From positions 1,612,001 through 1,676,000 of the forward strand of contig CAVXNP010000001.1 in assembly GCA_963763305.1 (NCBI GenBank): DNA of 64,000 nt. Reading direction: 5' to 3'. The translations under genes were made by a program, and so were the position numbers. Below, in pieces: positions 9,504-17,821 of the stretch. The notes under the pieces were generated by a model. It did not search any database and was not told where the DNA came from. It was given only the letters and a program-made list of their open reading frames with translations. Numbering within the stretch: position 1 is the first letter of the stretch; every line of letters begins with the position of its first letter. This DNA is from CAVXNP01 sp963763305 (GTDB taxonomy: Bacteria > Pseudomonadota > Gammaproteobacteria > Xanthomonadales > Rhodanobacteraceae).

Positions 9504-10220
9504 TCAGCTTTCCTCGACCGCGGTCACCTTGGCCCGACGCATCAGCCACGCGACTCCGCGCAGATCGGCAAGGCCTACCCACAGGCGATCGAGCATCCCG
9601 TACTTGGAGACACCGGCGGTCCGCGGACGGTGCCCCACCGGCACGCTCTGGCTGGCAAAGCCGGCACGCCGGACCAGCGCCGGCAAATAGCGGTGCATGT
9701 GGTCGAAATACGGCAGCCGCAGGAACACGTCGCGATCGAACAACTTCAAGCCGCAGCCGGTATCGGGCGTCGCATCCTTGAGCATCCGCGAGCGCACCGC
9801 ATTGGCCACCTTCGAGGAGATGCGCTTGTTGAAGCTGTCGCGACGGGTGGTACGCCAGCCGGCAAACAGGCGTACGTCCGGAGCGGCCTGCTCGCGCGCC
9901 TGGAGCATCCTGGGCAGGTCCGCCGGATCGTTCTGGCCATCGCCGTCCAGGGTGGCGATCCAGGGCGAGCGGGCCGCGCGCACGCCGTTCCACACCGCCG
10001 TGCTCTGGCCACTGCGGGTGACGTGATGCAGCACCCGCAGCTCCGGGTACAGGGCTTTTTGCGCCTGCAACACGGCACGGCTGTCGTCGGTGGAGTCGTC
10101 ATCGACGTAGATGACCTCGAATTCGATCCGACCGCGCAGGGCAGCGGCGATCTCGGCCAGCAGCGGAGGAATGTTGTCGCGCTCGTTGAACACGGGTACG
10201 ACGACGGCAAGCTGAGCCAT
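9504..10220 (-). CDS. Family 2 glycosyltransferase, dolichyl/undecaprenyl-phosphate sugar synthase type
   Basis: A 238-residue GT-A glycosyltransferase. Visible motifs are V-V-P-V-F-N-E-R-D-N at the start, the nucleotide-binding D-D-D-S-T-D-D-S and the metal-binding T-L-D-G-D-G-Q-N-D-P. These match the DPM1/ArnC-like group that moves a sugar from a nucleotide donor onto a polyprenyl phosphate at the cytoplasmic face of the membrane. It lacks the two C-terminal membrane helices of ArnC or GtrB, although the last 35 residues are moderately hydrophobic. There is no glycan cluster next to it. The ATG at 10220 gives M-A-Q-L-A-V-V-V-P-V, the usual start; 11 upstream in-frame residues are excluded. 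Confidence 0.85.
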   Translation of the reverse strand: MAQLAVVVPVFNERDNIPPLLAEIAAALRGRIEFEVIYVDDDSTDDSRAVLQAQKALYPELRVLHHVTRSGQSTAVWNGVRAARSPWIATLDGDGQNDPADLPRMLQAREQAAPDVRLFAGWRTTRRDSFNKRISSKVANAVRSRMLKDATPDTGCGLKLFDRDVFLRLPYFDHMHRYLPALVRRAGFASQSVPVGHRPRTAGVSKYGMLDRLWVGLADLRGVAWLMRRAKVTAVEES

Positions 10221-10635
10221 GGACGGCCTTGGGCGGTGGGACAAGGCCGCCATTATCGCTCAAGCGGCACGCATCCGCAGGCACACCCTCGACAGCGCTG
10301 CGCGCGCGGCGTGTGACCCGATTTCCGCGGCCGATACGGGGCTGACCGGACGCGACGCCCTGCTCATGAGCTGTTTGGCCGGGACCTGGAGGCGGCCGAC
10401 TGCTGCCTTCCGCGCCGCGTGGCTCATCCCCCGCGACCCGACCATCGGCGACTGAGCCCCTCGCGCTCGGCAGCGAACGTCTCCGGTCTGCGGATCCCTC
10501 CCGCTTGGGTGCCTTGTCTGCATGCCTTGCGGCGGCGTGCTCGTTCACCCGGCTCGTTCACCTATCAGGAGACCGGGGTCACGCGCCAATCCTTACGCCG
10601 CATGGCGGGCGGGCGCCGTGGAGGCGCGCGCCGCC
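10221..10635. other. Non-coding gap between glycosyltransferase and parB
   Basis: About 415 bases with no convincing gene on either strand. Open frames of 78-87 codons exist on both strands, but neither has a recognisable motif or a ribosome-binding site, and they overlap each other. It should contain the promoter of the leftward glycosyltransferase and the region downstream of parB. No hairpin followed by a T-run was found. Confidence 0.5.
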
Positions 10636-11505
10636 TCAGCGCAGCTTGCCGAGGATTCCGTCGAGCTCGTCGTTGCTGTGGTAGTGGATGACCAGCTTGC
10701 CGCGCCCGCCGCGCCCCTGGGCGAGTTCGACCCGGGTGGCGAAACGCTCGGCCAGTTCCCGTTCCAGGTCGGCCACGTTGGGATCGCGCGACGGCGCGCT
10801 CCTGGCCTTGCCCTTGGGCGCGGTCTGCGCACGCCGGGCGGCCTCCTCCAGCTCGCGCACGGTCCAGCCGTTGCGCGCCGCCTCCAGCGCCAGGGCTTCG
10901 GCATCACGCTCGGGCAGGGTCAGCAGGCAACGGGCATGGCCCATCTCCAGCTTGCCCTGGTCGAGCAGCTGCTTGATCGAGGCGGGCAGGTCGGTCAGCC
11001 GAAGCAGGTTGGACACGGCCGCGCGCGAACGGCCGACCGCATCGGCGGCCTGCTGGTGGGTCAGGTCGAAATCGTCGATCAGGCGCTTCAGCGCGTCGGC
11101 TTCTTCCAGCGGAGTGAGGTCCTCGCGCTGGATGTTCTCGATCAGCGCCATCGCCGGCACGGCCGCTTCGGAAACGGTCTTGACCAGCGCCGGCAGTTCG
11201 CTCATCCGGGCGCGCTGTGCGGCGCGCCAGCGGCGTTCGCCGGCGATCAGCTCGTAGCGGTCCTTGCCCAGCTCACGCACCACCACCGGCTGGATCAGGC
11301 CCTGCGCCTTGATCGAGGCGGCCAGCTCGTCCAGCGCCTCGTCGTTCCAGTGGCGGCGCGGCTGGTACTTGCCGGCCTGGATCTGCTGGATCGGCAGCGT
11401 GCGCAGCTCGCCTTCCTGGCTGGTGGCCGCGCGCGGGTCGTCGCCGTCGCCGCCCAGCAGGGCGTCGAGCCCGCGTCCGAGTCCGCGTTTCTTTGCAGCA
11501 GCCAT
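10636..11505 (-). CDS. parB: Chromosome-partitioning protein ParB
   Basis: A 289-residue centromere-binding protein that loads at parS and spreads as a CTP-dependent clamp. Order of parts: an N-terminal K-K-R-G-L-G-R-G-L-D-A-L-L ParA-contact segment, the ParB/Srx CTPase domain with box L-I-A-G-E-R-R-W-R-A-A, the L-I-E-N-I-Q-R-E-D-L-T-P motif, the HTH (T-H-Q-Q-A-A-D-A-V-G-R-S-R-A-A-V-S) and a C-terminal dimerisation segment. The ATG is two bases after the parA stop, so the pair is an operon. Its likely targets, two TGTTCCACGTGGAAC(A/C) sites, lie inside recF about 42 kb away. Confidence 0.95.
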   Translation of the reverse strand: MAAAKKRGLGRGLDALLGGDGDDPRAATSQEGELRTLPIQQIQAGKYQPRRHWNDEALDELAASIKAQGLIQPVVVRELGKDRYELIAGERRWRAAQRARMSELPALVKTVSEAAVPAMALIENIQREDLTPLEEADALKRLIDDFDLTHQQAADAVGRSRAAVSNLLRLTDLPASIKQLLDQGKLEMGHARCLLTLPERDAEALALEAARNGWTVRELEEAARRAQTAPKGKARSAPSRDPNVADLERELAERFATRVELAQGRGGRGKLVIHYHSNDELDGILGKLR

Positions 11506-11507
11506 GC

Positions 11508-12360
11508 CTACTCCTGGGTGGTCCGCAGCGGCGCATCGAGGGTCTCCTCGACCCCGTCGCCATGCATCTGATGCAGTGCCGTGGTAGCCGCCTGGGCACC
11601 GCGCTCGCGGCGGATCATCTCGCCGGCCAGGCCGATGTAGGCGATCGCGCCGCGCGAACTGCGATCGTAGAGGTGGATCGGCTGGCCGTGGCTGGGCGCC
11701 TCGGCCAGCCGCACGTTGCGCGGGATCATCGAGCGCAGCACCTTGTCGCCGAAATGCTGGGTCAGCTGCGCGGAGACCTCGTTGCCCAGGTTGTTGCGCA
11801 CGTCGTACATGGTGCGCAGCAGGCCCTCGATCTCCAGTGCCGGGTTCAGCCGCTGGCGCACCGCCCGTACCGTATCGAGCAGGCTGGACAGGCCTTCCAG
11901 CGCGAAGTACTCGCACTGCACCGGAATCAGCAGGCCGTCGGCGGCGGTCAAGCGCATTCAGCGTGAGCAGGTGCAGCGACGGCGGGCAGTCGATCAGGAT
12001 GGTGTGGTAGCGATCGGCGACCTTGGCCAGCTGCTCCTTGAGCCGGCTCTCGCGCGCCAGCGCGTCCATCAGCTTCAGCTCGGCGGCGGTCAGGTCGCCG
12101 TTGCCCGGCAGCAGGTCGTACTGCGCCTCGGTGTGGACGATGGCCTGTTCGATCGGCGCCTCGTCCAGCAGCACTTCGCAGCCGTTCGGCTTGGCCTGGT
12201 GCTTGTCCACGCCCGAGGCCATGGTGGCGTTGCCCTGCGGGTCGAGGTCGACCAGCAGCACCTTGCGCCTGGCGGCGGCCAGCGCCGCGGCCAGGTTGAC
12301 TGCCGTCGTGGTCTTGCCGACGCCGCCCTTCTGATTGGCGACAGCGATGATGCGAGCCAT
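11508..12360 (-). pseudogene. parA: Chromosome-partitioning ATPase ParA, frame broken by one extra base
   Basis: ParA/Soj uses ATP to move ParB-parS complexes. The first part (from the ATG at 12360) has the deviant Walker A N-Q-K-G-G-V-G-K-T-T-T, then V-D-L-D-P-Q-G-N and I-D-C-P-P-S-L. The second part, in another frame, continues T-A-A-D-G-L-L-I-P-V-Q and runs to the TAG at 11508. The break is at about 11950, where the coding strand reads GCGCTTGACC in place of the expected GCGCTGACC. The span is a multiple of three plus one, so a single T appears inserted. Removing it restores a 283-residue ParA. Loss of parA next to an intact parB is unlikely; a sequencing error is the simplest reading. Confidence 0.9.
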
Positions 12361-12539
12361 GCTGGGTCGGTACCGTGCGCGTAAAGGGGAGTTAGTGTAC
12401 TGCTTCGTGGCTGCCGGGCCGGCCGGGCCAGTCCGCGGCTGGAACGGCCTCCGCAGTCGAAGCAACCGTAGTGTAGTGCCTTGCCCGGTCGTGCGCCCGG
12501 TCCTGCGGCCCGTGGGGTGACGCCGTGCACGATCGCCGC

Positions 12540-13634
12540 TCAGGCGTCGATCCGGCGGCCATCGGCAGGGTCGAAGAAGTGCGCCTGCGCCGGATCGAAG
12601 CGAAGGGCGATCACAGTTCCCGGCACCGGCAGCGGGCGCGGGGGCACGCGCGCGACCAGCGACTGGCGGCCGTGACGCAGGTTGAGAAAGATCTCGTTGC
12701 CGACCGGCTCGGCCAGCTCCAGCACGGCACTGAGGCGGGCCGGGCCGGGCTGTGCCAGCGGGCACAAGTCCTCCGGACGCAGGCCCAGCACCAGCTCGCG
12801 ACCCTGCCACGCGCGCAGGCGCTCCAGCCGGGGCGTGCCGGCCAGGTCGATATCGCCGTACGCGGTGACCAGCACGGCAGCCTCGTCCAGCTGCAGGCGA
12901 CCGGGCAGCAGGTTCATGGCCGGGCTGCCCAGGAAGCCGGCCACGAACAGGTTGGCCGGGCGCCGGTACACCGCCATCGGCGTGTCGATCTGCTGGATCA
13001 CGCCGCGATCGAGCACCACGATGCGCTGGCCCAGCGTCATCGCCTCGACCTGGTCGTGGGTGACGTGGATCATGGTCGCGCCCAGCCGTCGGTGCAGCCG
13101 CGCCAGCTCCAGCCGCATCGCCAGGCGCAGGCGTGCGTCCAGATTGGACAGCGGCTCGTCCAGCAGGAACACCTTCGGTTCGCGCACCAGCGCGCGGCCC
13201 AGCGCCACCCGCTGGCGCTGGCCGCCGGACAGTTCCGCCGGACGCGCCTGCAGCCGCTCGTGCAGGTCCAGGGTGGTGGCGACCTCGCGCACCCGGCGAT
13301 CGATGACGGAGCGGGCATGGCCCCGCAGCTTCAGCCCGAAGCCGAGGTTCTGCGCCACCGTCATGTGCGGGTACAACGCATAGTTCTGGAACACCATGGC
13401 GATGTCGCGCGCCTTGGGTGGCTGCTGGTTGACCACCTGCCCGTCAATCCGCACGGTGCCGGCGCTGATCGGCTCCAGCCCGGCGATCATCCGCAACAAG
13501 GTGGTCTTGCCGCAGCCGGACGGTCCGACCAGCACCAGCAACTCGCCATCGGCGACCTCGAAGCTGGCGCCGGCGACGGCCACGCGGCCGTCACGGTAGA
13601 CCTTGCGCACTTGTTCCAGGCACACGGTGGCCAT
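12540..13634 (-). CDS. Sugar ABC importer ATPase, MalK/UgpC/MsmX type
   Basis: A 364-residue ATPase subunit. It has Walker A G-P-S-G-C-G-K-T-T, Q-loop V-F-Q-N-Y-A-L-Y-P-H, signature L-S-G-G-Q-R-Q-R, Walker B V-F-L-L-D-E-P-L-S-N-L-D-A, and H-loop V-T-H-D-Q-V-E-A-M. A C-terminal TOBE region with L-G-L-R-P-E-D-L follows, as in MalK, and may serve regulation. The ATG at 13634 has a consensus AAGGAGT seven bases upstream. No permease or binding protein is adjacent. The ATPase-less CUT1 transporter at 22.5-25.6 kb is the obvious partner, because MsmX-type ATPases often act at a distance. It is divergent from the beta-glucosidase and probably shares its LacI-type operator. Confidence 0.9.
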   Translation of the reverse strand: MATVCLEQVRKVYRDGRVAVAGASFEVADGELLVLVGPSGCGKTTLLRMIAGLEPISAGTVRIDGQVVNQQPPKARDIAMVFQNYALYPHMTVAQNLGFGLKLRGHARSVIDRRVREVATTLDLHERLQARPAELSGGQRQRVALGRALVREPKVFLLDEPLSNLDARLRLAMRLELARLHRRLGATMIHVTHDQVEAMTLGQRIVVLDRGVIQQIDTPMAVYRRPANLFVAGFLGSPAMNLLPGRLQLDEAAVLVTAYGDIDLAGTPRLERLRAWQGRELVLGLRPEDLCPLAQPGPARLSAVLELAEPVGNEIFLNLRHGRQSLVARVPPRPLPVPGTVIALRFDPAQAHFFDPADGRRIDA

Positions 13635-13729
13635 CGACACTCCTTGCGTCGCCCGTGCCACGGGCGACGGACGATGACGGATACAGACGCCGTCCCCGAC
13701 CGGACGGACAGTTGGGCTATGCTCGAATC

Positions 13730-13741
13730 GTAATCGTTTGC
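13730..13741 (+). promoter_or_regulatory. LacI-family operator upstream of the beta-glucosidase
   Basis: GTAATCGTTTGC fits the LacI-family form G-N-A-A-N-C-G-N-T-T-N-C in all fixed positions. It lies 32 bases before the GH1 start codon and 96 bases before the divergent ABC ATPase, so one bound repressor could control both. Related sites precede and lie inside the lacI/receptor genes at 16.5 and 18.4 kb. Assignment to the LacI protein in this window is inference from motif and proximity. Confidence 0.55.
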
Positions 13742-13773
13742 ACGGAAAAGGGCGCTTGTCGCCAGCCCACCCC

Positions 13774-15135
13774 ATGACGCGCAGCTTCGAGTTTCCCGCC
13801 GGCTTCGTCTGGGGTGCGGCCACCTCGGCCTACCAGATCGAGGGTTCGCCGCTGGCCGACGGCGCCGGCCCGAGCATCTGGCAGCGCTTCGCGCATACCC
13901 CCGGCATGATGCACAACGGCGACAACGGCGACGTCGCCTGCGACCACTACCGGCGCTTTCGCGAAGACGTGCAGCTGATGAAGGCGCTGGGGCTCACCGG
14001 CTACCGCTTCAGCGTCAACTGGGCACGGGTGTTGCCCGCCGGTACCGGCCGCATCAACCCGAAAGGGCTGGACTTCTATTCGCGCCTGGTCGACGCGCTG
14101 CTGGAGCAGGGCATCGCGCCGCACCTGACCCTGTTCCACTGGGACCTGCCGGCGGCCCTGGACGAACGCGGCGGCTGGCTCAACCGCGACAGTGCCGGCT
14201 GGTTCGCCGAGTACGCGCGGGTGATGTACCGCGCGCTGGACGATCGCGTGGCGTGTTGGGCCACCCTCAACGAACCCTGGGTGGTCAGCGACGGCGGCTA
14301 CCTGCACGGCACCCTGGCGCCCGGCCACCGCAACCTGTTCGAGGCGCCGGTTGTCTCGCACAACCTGCTGCGCGCGCACGGCGCGGCCGTGCAGGCATAC
14401 CGGGCCGAGGGCCGGCACGCGATCGGCCTGGTGGTGAACATCGAACCGAAATACCCGCATTCCGATAGCGAACACGACCTGGCGGCGACCCACCGCGCGC
14501 ACGCCTACATGAACAGGCAGTACCTCGACCCGGTCTTCAAGGGCCGCTATCCGGCGGCACTGGCCGAGATGTTCGGCGCGGCCTGGCCGCGCTGGCCGGC
14601 CGAGGACTTCGCGCTGATCCGGCAACCGCTGGATTTTGTCGGCATCAACTACTACACCCGTGCGGTGGTACGCCACGATCCGGCACACGGCCCGCTGCGC
14701 GCCGCTGCGGTGCGCCAGGCAGGCGCCACCTACACGCAGACCGGCTGGGAGGTTTACCCGGACGGCCTGCTCGATACCTTGTTGTGGTTCCGTCGGCGCT
14801 ACGGCGACGTTCCCCTCTATCTCACCGAAAACGGCGCCGCCTTTGCCGATCCGCCCGTGGCCGGCGCCAGCGTGCTGGACGACCCGCAACGGGTCGACTA
14901 CCTGCGCCGCCACCTGGTGCGCGTGCATCGGGCGATCGAAGCCGGCATCGACCTGCGCGGCTATTACGCGTGGTCGTTGCTGGACAACCTGGAGTGGTCG
15001 CTGGGCTTCGCCAAGCGCTTTGGTCTGTATCACGTCGATTTCGCCAGCCAGCGCCGCACGCCCAAGGCCAGCGCGCGCTTCTACGCACAGGTGATCGCCA
15101 GCCGGGGTGCCGCCCTGGGCCACCAACCGGGCTGA
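13774..15135 (+). CDS. GH1 beta-glucosidase
   Basis: A 453-residue glycoside hydrolase family 1 enzyme, the normal length for bacterial BglA/BglB. It has the start F-P-x-G-F-V-W-G-A-A-T-S-A-Y-Q-I-E-G, the acid/base Glu167 in T-L-N-E-P-W and the nucleophile Glu352 in L-T-E-N-G, and the C-terminal L-L-D-N-L-E-W-S-L-G-F subsite residues. No signal peptide is visible, so it acts in the cytoplasm on imported disaccharides or short beta-glucosides. Start choice: the ATG at 13774 (M-T-R-S-F-E-F-P); a TTG twelve codons upstream overlaps the operator region. It is divergent from the sugar-ABC ATPase and close to a LacI-type operator. Confidence 0.93.
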   Translation: MTRSFEFPAGFVWGAATSAYQIEGSPLADGAGPSIWQRFAHTPGMMHNGDNGDVACDHYRRFREDVQLMKALGLTGYRFSVNWARVLPAGTGRINPKGLDFYSRLVDALLEQGIAPHLTLFHWDLPAALDERGGWLNRDSAGWFAEYARVMYRALDDRVACWATLNEPWVVSDGGYLHGTLAPGHRNLFEAPVVSHNLLRAHGAAVQAYRAEGRHAIGLVVNIEPKYPHSDSEHDLAATHRAHAYMNRQYLDPVFKGRYPAALAEMFGAAWPRWPAEDFALIRQPLDFVGINYYTRAVVRHDPAHGPLRAAAVRQAGATYTQTGWEVYPDGLLDTLLWFRRRYGDVPLYLTENGAAFADPPVAGASVLDDPQRVDYLRRHLVRVHRAIEAGIDLRGYYAWSLLDNLEWSLGFAKRFGLYHVDFASQRRTPKASARFYAQVIASRGAALGHQPG

Positions 15136-15148
15136 ACCGGTACCGGAC

Positions 15149-15784
15149 TCAGCCGGCCCGACGGCCCAGCACCACCAGCTGCCGCTCCGCGTCCAGTCCG
15201 GGCACCGTCAACGGCTCGATCGCGCGAACCTCGAAGGCCGCCGGCACGCCGGGCAGCTCTTCGTTCGGGGGCCGGCCCTTCATCGCCAGCCAGATACCGT
15301 CCGGCGCCAGCAGGTGGCCGCCCCAACCGAGCATGTCCGACAGGCTGGCGAACGCGCGTGCGGTAATGCAGTCGAACCGGCCCTGGACATCCTCCACCCT
15401 CGACTGCAGCGCGCTGACACCCTCCAGCCGCAGGGCGCGGATCGCCTCCCGCAGGAAACGCACCTTCTTGCCGTTGGAGTCCACCAGCAGCACCTGCCGA
15501 CCCGGCGCGGCGATGGCCAGCACGATCCCGGGGAGGCCCGGGCCGGTGCCCAGATCGGCCAGCGTTTCGCCGCGCACATACGGCAACACCGCCAGCGAGT
15601 CGAGCAGGTGACGGGTCACCATCTGCTCCGCATCGCGCACGGCGGTGAGATTGTAGGCGGCGTTCCAGCGCTGCAGCAGCGCCTGGTAGTCGAGCAATCG
15701 CGGTACGGCCTCGCCCGGCAGCTGCAGCCCCAGCGCGGCGATGCCCTGCTCCAGGCGGACTTGCAGGGCGGCACGGGCGGTCAT
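15149..15784 (-). CDS. rsmG: 16S rRNA (guanine527-N7)-methyltransferase
   Basis: RsmG (GidB) methylates G527 of 16S rRNA using S-adenosylmethionine. The 211-residue protein has the family SAM site L-A-D-L-G-T-G-P-G-L-P-G-I-V-L-A, N-L-T-A-V-R near residue 45, and S-N-G-K-K-V-R-F-L. The ATG at 15784 gives M-T-A-R-A-A; an earlier in-frame start is not needed. In many bacteria rsmG precedes parA directly. Here the ABC ATPase and the GH1 gene lie in between, which suggests insertion of those sugar genes. It converges on the GH1 gene with a 13-base gap. Confidence 0.95.
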   Translation of the reverse strand: MTARAALQVRLEQGIAALGLQLPGEAVPRLLDYQALLQRWNAAYNLTAVRDAEQMVTRHLLDSLAVLPYVRGETLADLGTGPGLPGIVLAIAAPGRQVLLVDSNGKKVRFLREAIRALRLEGVSALQSRVEDVQGRFDCITARAFASLSDMLGWGGHLLAPDGIWLAMKGRPPNEELPGVPAAFEVRAIEPLTVPGLDAERQLVVLGRRAG

Positions 15785-15887
15785 GGTCGGATCCTGGCAG
15801 GCAAGGGCCGGGCAGTATCGCCGCACGCGCAGCATTTCCAAAATCCGGCGAGGCTGTCACCGAGGCAGCAAGCGGTCGACAATGAAC

Positions 15888-16391
15888 TCAGGCGATGTCC
15901 AGATCGACCCGGGTCACCATCATGCCGCGCTCGCGCAGGGCACCGTTGAGCGCCAGCTTCAGCCGGCCACCCAGCGCGCGGCGATCGGCCTGCTCCGACG
16001 CCGGTTCCTGCCGCAGTACGTCCAGCGCGCGGCTGCGGATCAGTTGGGCGACCTGATCGATCACCGCGTCGGCACGCTCCGGTTCGAGCACCTGCCAGTA
16101 CACGGTTCCGTGCACCCCGGCCGATCCGCCCAGCGACTCGTCGAACTGCAGCACCTGGCCGGCCAGGTCGATGCGGTGCCCGATCCGTTCCAGGCCAGGC
16201 AGCAGCATGTGCGGCCCGGACGCCCACAGCCGGCTGGGCTTGCCCAGGCGGTAGACGCTGAAGACCTGTCCGTCGGGCACCCACCGGACTGCGGTGGCGA
16301 CCAGCGCCAGCGCGACAACCGAGGTGAAGGATAGGATCATCATGAGCAGATACAGCGTCTTGGGGTGGGTGGTTCGAATCTTTCGAAACAA
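15888..16391 (-). CDS. Small SPFH/prohibitin-like membrane protein
   Basis: A 167-residue protein with one N-terminal membrane helix (about residues 15-37) after a basic tail, followed by V-P-D-G-Q-V-F-S-V-Y-R-L-G-K-P, G-P-H-M-L-L-P-G-L-E-R-I and a later I-R-S-R-A-L-D-V-L. This matches the start of SPFH proteins (HflC, stomatin, prohibitin), which form membrane cages, but it stops after the SPFH core and lacks the long coiled-coil C-terminus. The start used is TTG at 16391; ATG codons at 16343 and 16340 would cut away the basic tail. No ribosome-binding site is obvious for either. I see no second frame continuing the protein, so it may be naturally short. Confidence 0.65.
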   Translation of the reverse strand: MFRKIRTTHPKTLYLLMMILSFTSVVALALVATAVRWVPDGQVFSVYRLGKPSRLWASGPHMLLPGLERIGHRIDLAGQVLQFDESLGGSAGVHGTVYWQVLEPERADAVIDQVAQLIRSRALDVLRQEPASEQADRRALGGRLKLALNGALRERGMMVTRVDLDIA

Positions 16392-16482
16392 GAGGTTACA
16401 GGGGACTGGTCACACGTTGATTAATGGTTATTTAACGCTTGTGCCGGCGCTGGTTCCGTGAAGGCGGTCGCGTTTCGAGATG

Positions 16483-16510
16483 TTGCGGTCCCGCTGCTGT
16501 TGAATGTATC
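16483..16510 (+). promoter_or_regulatory. Candidate promoter for the lacI/receptor transcript
   Basis: TTGCGG, 16 bases, TGTATC fits a sigma-70 promoter loosely. Its position just upstream of two LacI-type operators makes repression by blocking plausible. The leader to the lacI ATG would be about 235 bases. Confidence 0.35.
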
Positions 16511-16518
16511 GGCCATTT

Positions 16519-16535
16519 TTGCAAGCGCTTTACAA
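16519..16535 (+). promoter_or_regulatory. LacI-family operator 1 upstream of lacI
   Basis: TTGCAAGCGCTTTACAA is an almost perfect palindrome centred on AAGCGCTT, the core typical of LacI/GalR operators; one outer pair does not match. It is 218 bases before the lacI start and directly after the candidate promoter. Confidence 0.55.
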
Positions 16536-16543
16536 CGTGACAT

Positions 16544-16555
16544 GAAAACGTTTAC
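16544..16555 (+). promoter_or_regulatory. LacI-family operator 2 upstream of lacI
   Basis: GAAAACGTTTAC matches the form G-N-A-A-N-C-G-N-T-T-N-C in every fixed position. Its centre is 23 bases from that of operator 1, close to two helical turns, so both could be occupied on one face of the DNA. This supports autoregulation of the regulator. Confidence 0.55.
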
Positions 16556-16752
16556 GTTGCGCTCGGAGTGGGCCTGGACTCGCAGGGCCGACCGGAAAGG
16601 GCCCCGCCGGGCGAGGAGCGCTTTCTCCCACCCGCCGTTGCGACCACGACACGCGCGCAACGGCGGGCAGCCGCACCGCCCAGGGTGAAATCTGCAGACC
16701 GGTCGGAGGCCGACAGGCTGTCCGGCGATCGCACCTTCGGAGCGGGACGGAC

Positions 16753-17757
16753 ATGGCAGTAACCATCAAAGACGTGGCCCGCGAAGCGGGCGTTTCGGTC
16801 GCTTCGGTGTCGCGCGCGCTCAACGGCCATGGCGGCGTCACGGAAGAGACCGGCCAGCGCGTGCGCGAGGTGGCAGCGCGGCTGCGCTACCTGCCGCATG
16901 CGGCGGCGCGCAGCCTGATCACCCGTCGCAGCCATGCCGTGGGCGTGTTGCTGCCGGACATGCACGGCGAGTTCTTTTCCGAGCTCATCCGTGGCATGGA
17001 TCTGGCCGCGCGGGCGAACGGGCTGCACCTGCTGGTCTCCAGTTCGCACGACGGGTCCGCGGGCGCGGCAGCGGCGTTGCGCGCGATGCAGGGTCGCGTG
17101 GACGGCATGGTGATCCTGGCTCCGCCGCTGGATGCGCGCTTCCTCCACGCCAATCTGCCGCACGGTCTGCCCACCGTGCTGCTGAACAGTCCACTGAGCA
17201 GCCATGAGCACAGCGTGCTCAATTTCGACAATCACGCCGGCGCCTTCGCGATGACGCGCCACCTGATCGGCGCGGGCCATCGGCGAGTGGCCTTCATTGC
17301 CGGCCCGCCCGGCAACTTCGATGCGCAGGAACGCGACCGCGGGTACCGCGAGGCAATGGCCCGCTTCGCGCCAGGCACCCCGTTGCAGATCCTGCCGGGC
17401 GACTTTTCCGAAGCTTCCGGCTACCGCGCGGTGCAGGCGCTGCTGGCGCGGGAACAGCGACCGGACGCAATCTTCGCTGCCAACGACATGACCGCGGTGG
17501 GCTGTCTGATGGGATTGCGCGAGGCCGGGCTGAGCGTACCGGGCGACATGGCGCTGGCCGGCTTCGACGACATTCCGATTGCCCGCTACCTGTCGCCGCC
17601 GCTGAGCACCGTGCGCGTGAACATTGCCGCGATGGGCCGCAACGCGTTGGAACTGCTGGTGGCCGAACTGGCCGGGGCACCGTCGCAAACACGCTCCGTG
17701 CACACGCTCGGTTGCGAAGTTGTGGTGCGCGGTACCTGCAGCAGATCACCGGCCTAG
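16753..17757 (+). CDS. LacI-family transcriptional regulator of glucoside uptake
   Basis: A 334-residue repressor. Residues 4-26 form the LacI helix-turn-helix (I-K-D-V-A-R-E-A-G-V-S-V-A-S-V-S-R-A-L-N), followed by the hinge helix (A-A-R-S-L) and a periplasmic-binding-protein-like effector domain with N-D-M-T-A-V-G and G-F-D-D-I-P-I-A-R-Y-L-S-P-P-L-S-T-V. The effector is probably an oligosaccharide or a breakdown product, judging from the genes downstream. Two operators in its own upstream region and others near the GH1 gene and within the receptor gene suggest autoregulation plus control of the locus. The receptor gene begins 64 bases downstream on the same strand. Confidence 0.92.
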   Translation: MAVTIKDVAREAGVSVASVSRALNGHGGVTEETGQRVREVAARLRYLPHAAARSLITRRSHAVGVLLPDMHGEFFSELIRGMDLAARANGLHLLVSSSHDGSAGAAAALRAMQGRVDGMVILAPPLDARFLHANLPHGLPTVLLNSPLSSHEHSVLNFDNHAGAFAMTRHLIGAGHRRVAFIAGPPGNFDAQERDRGYREAMARFAPGTPLQILPGDFSEASGYRAVQALLAREQRPDAIFAANDMTAVGCLMGLREAGLSVPGDMALAGFDDIPIARYLSPPLSTVRVNIAAMGRNALELLVAELAGAPSQTRSVHTLGCEVVVRGTCSRSPA

Positions 17758-17821
17758 CCAGCGCGGCGCCGGAGCGCGGCCGCTGTTTTTTCCAAACATC
17801 GTCGATCGGGGAGGTTTCACC

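Larger units (their letters stand above)
16392..16752. other. Intergenic control region between SPFH gene and lacI
   Basis: About 360 bases without a gene. It starts with an AT-rich stretch (TTAATGGTTATTTAA near 16420), unusual in this GC-rich DNA, and contains a candidate promoter and two LacI-type operators, described separately. The final 190 bases before lacI are GC-rich leader with no recognised element. Confidence 0.6.

Noticed and set aside
10260..10523. Possible 87-codon gene in the gap before parB
   Set aside because: No ribosome-binding site, no motif, and a competing frame of equal size on the other strand.
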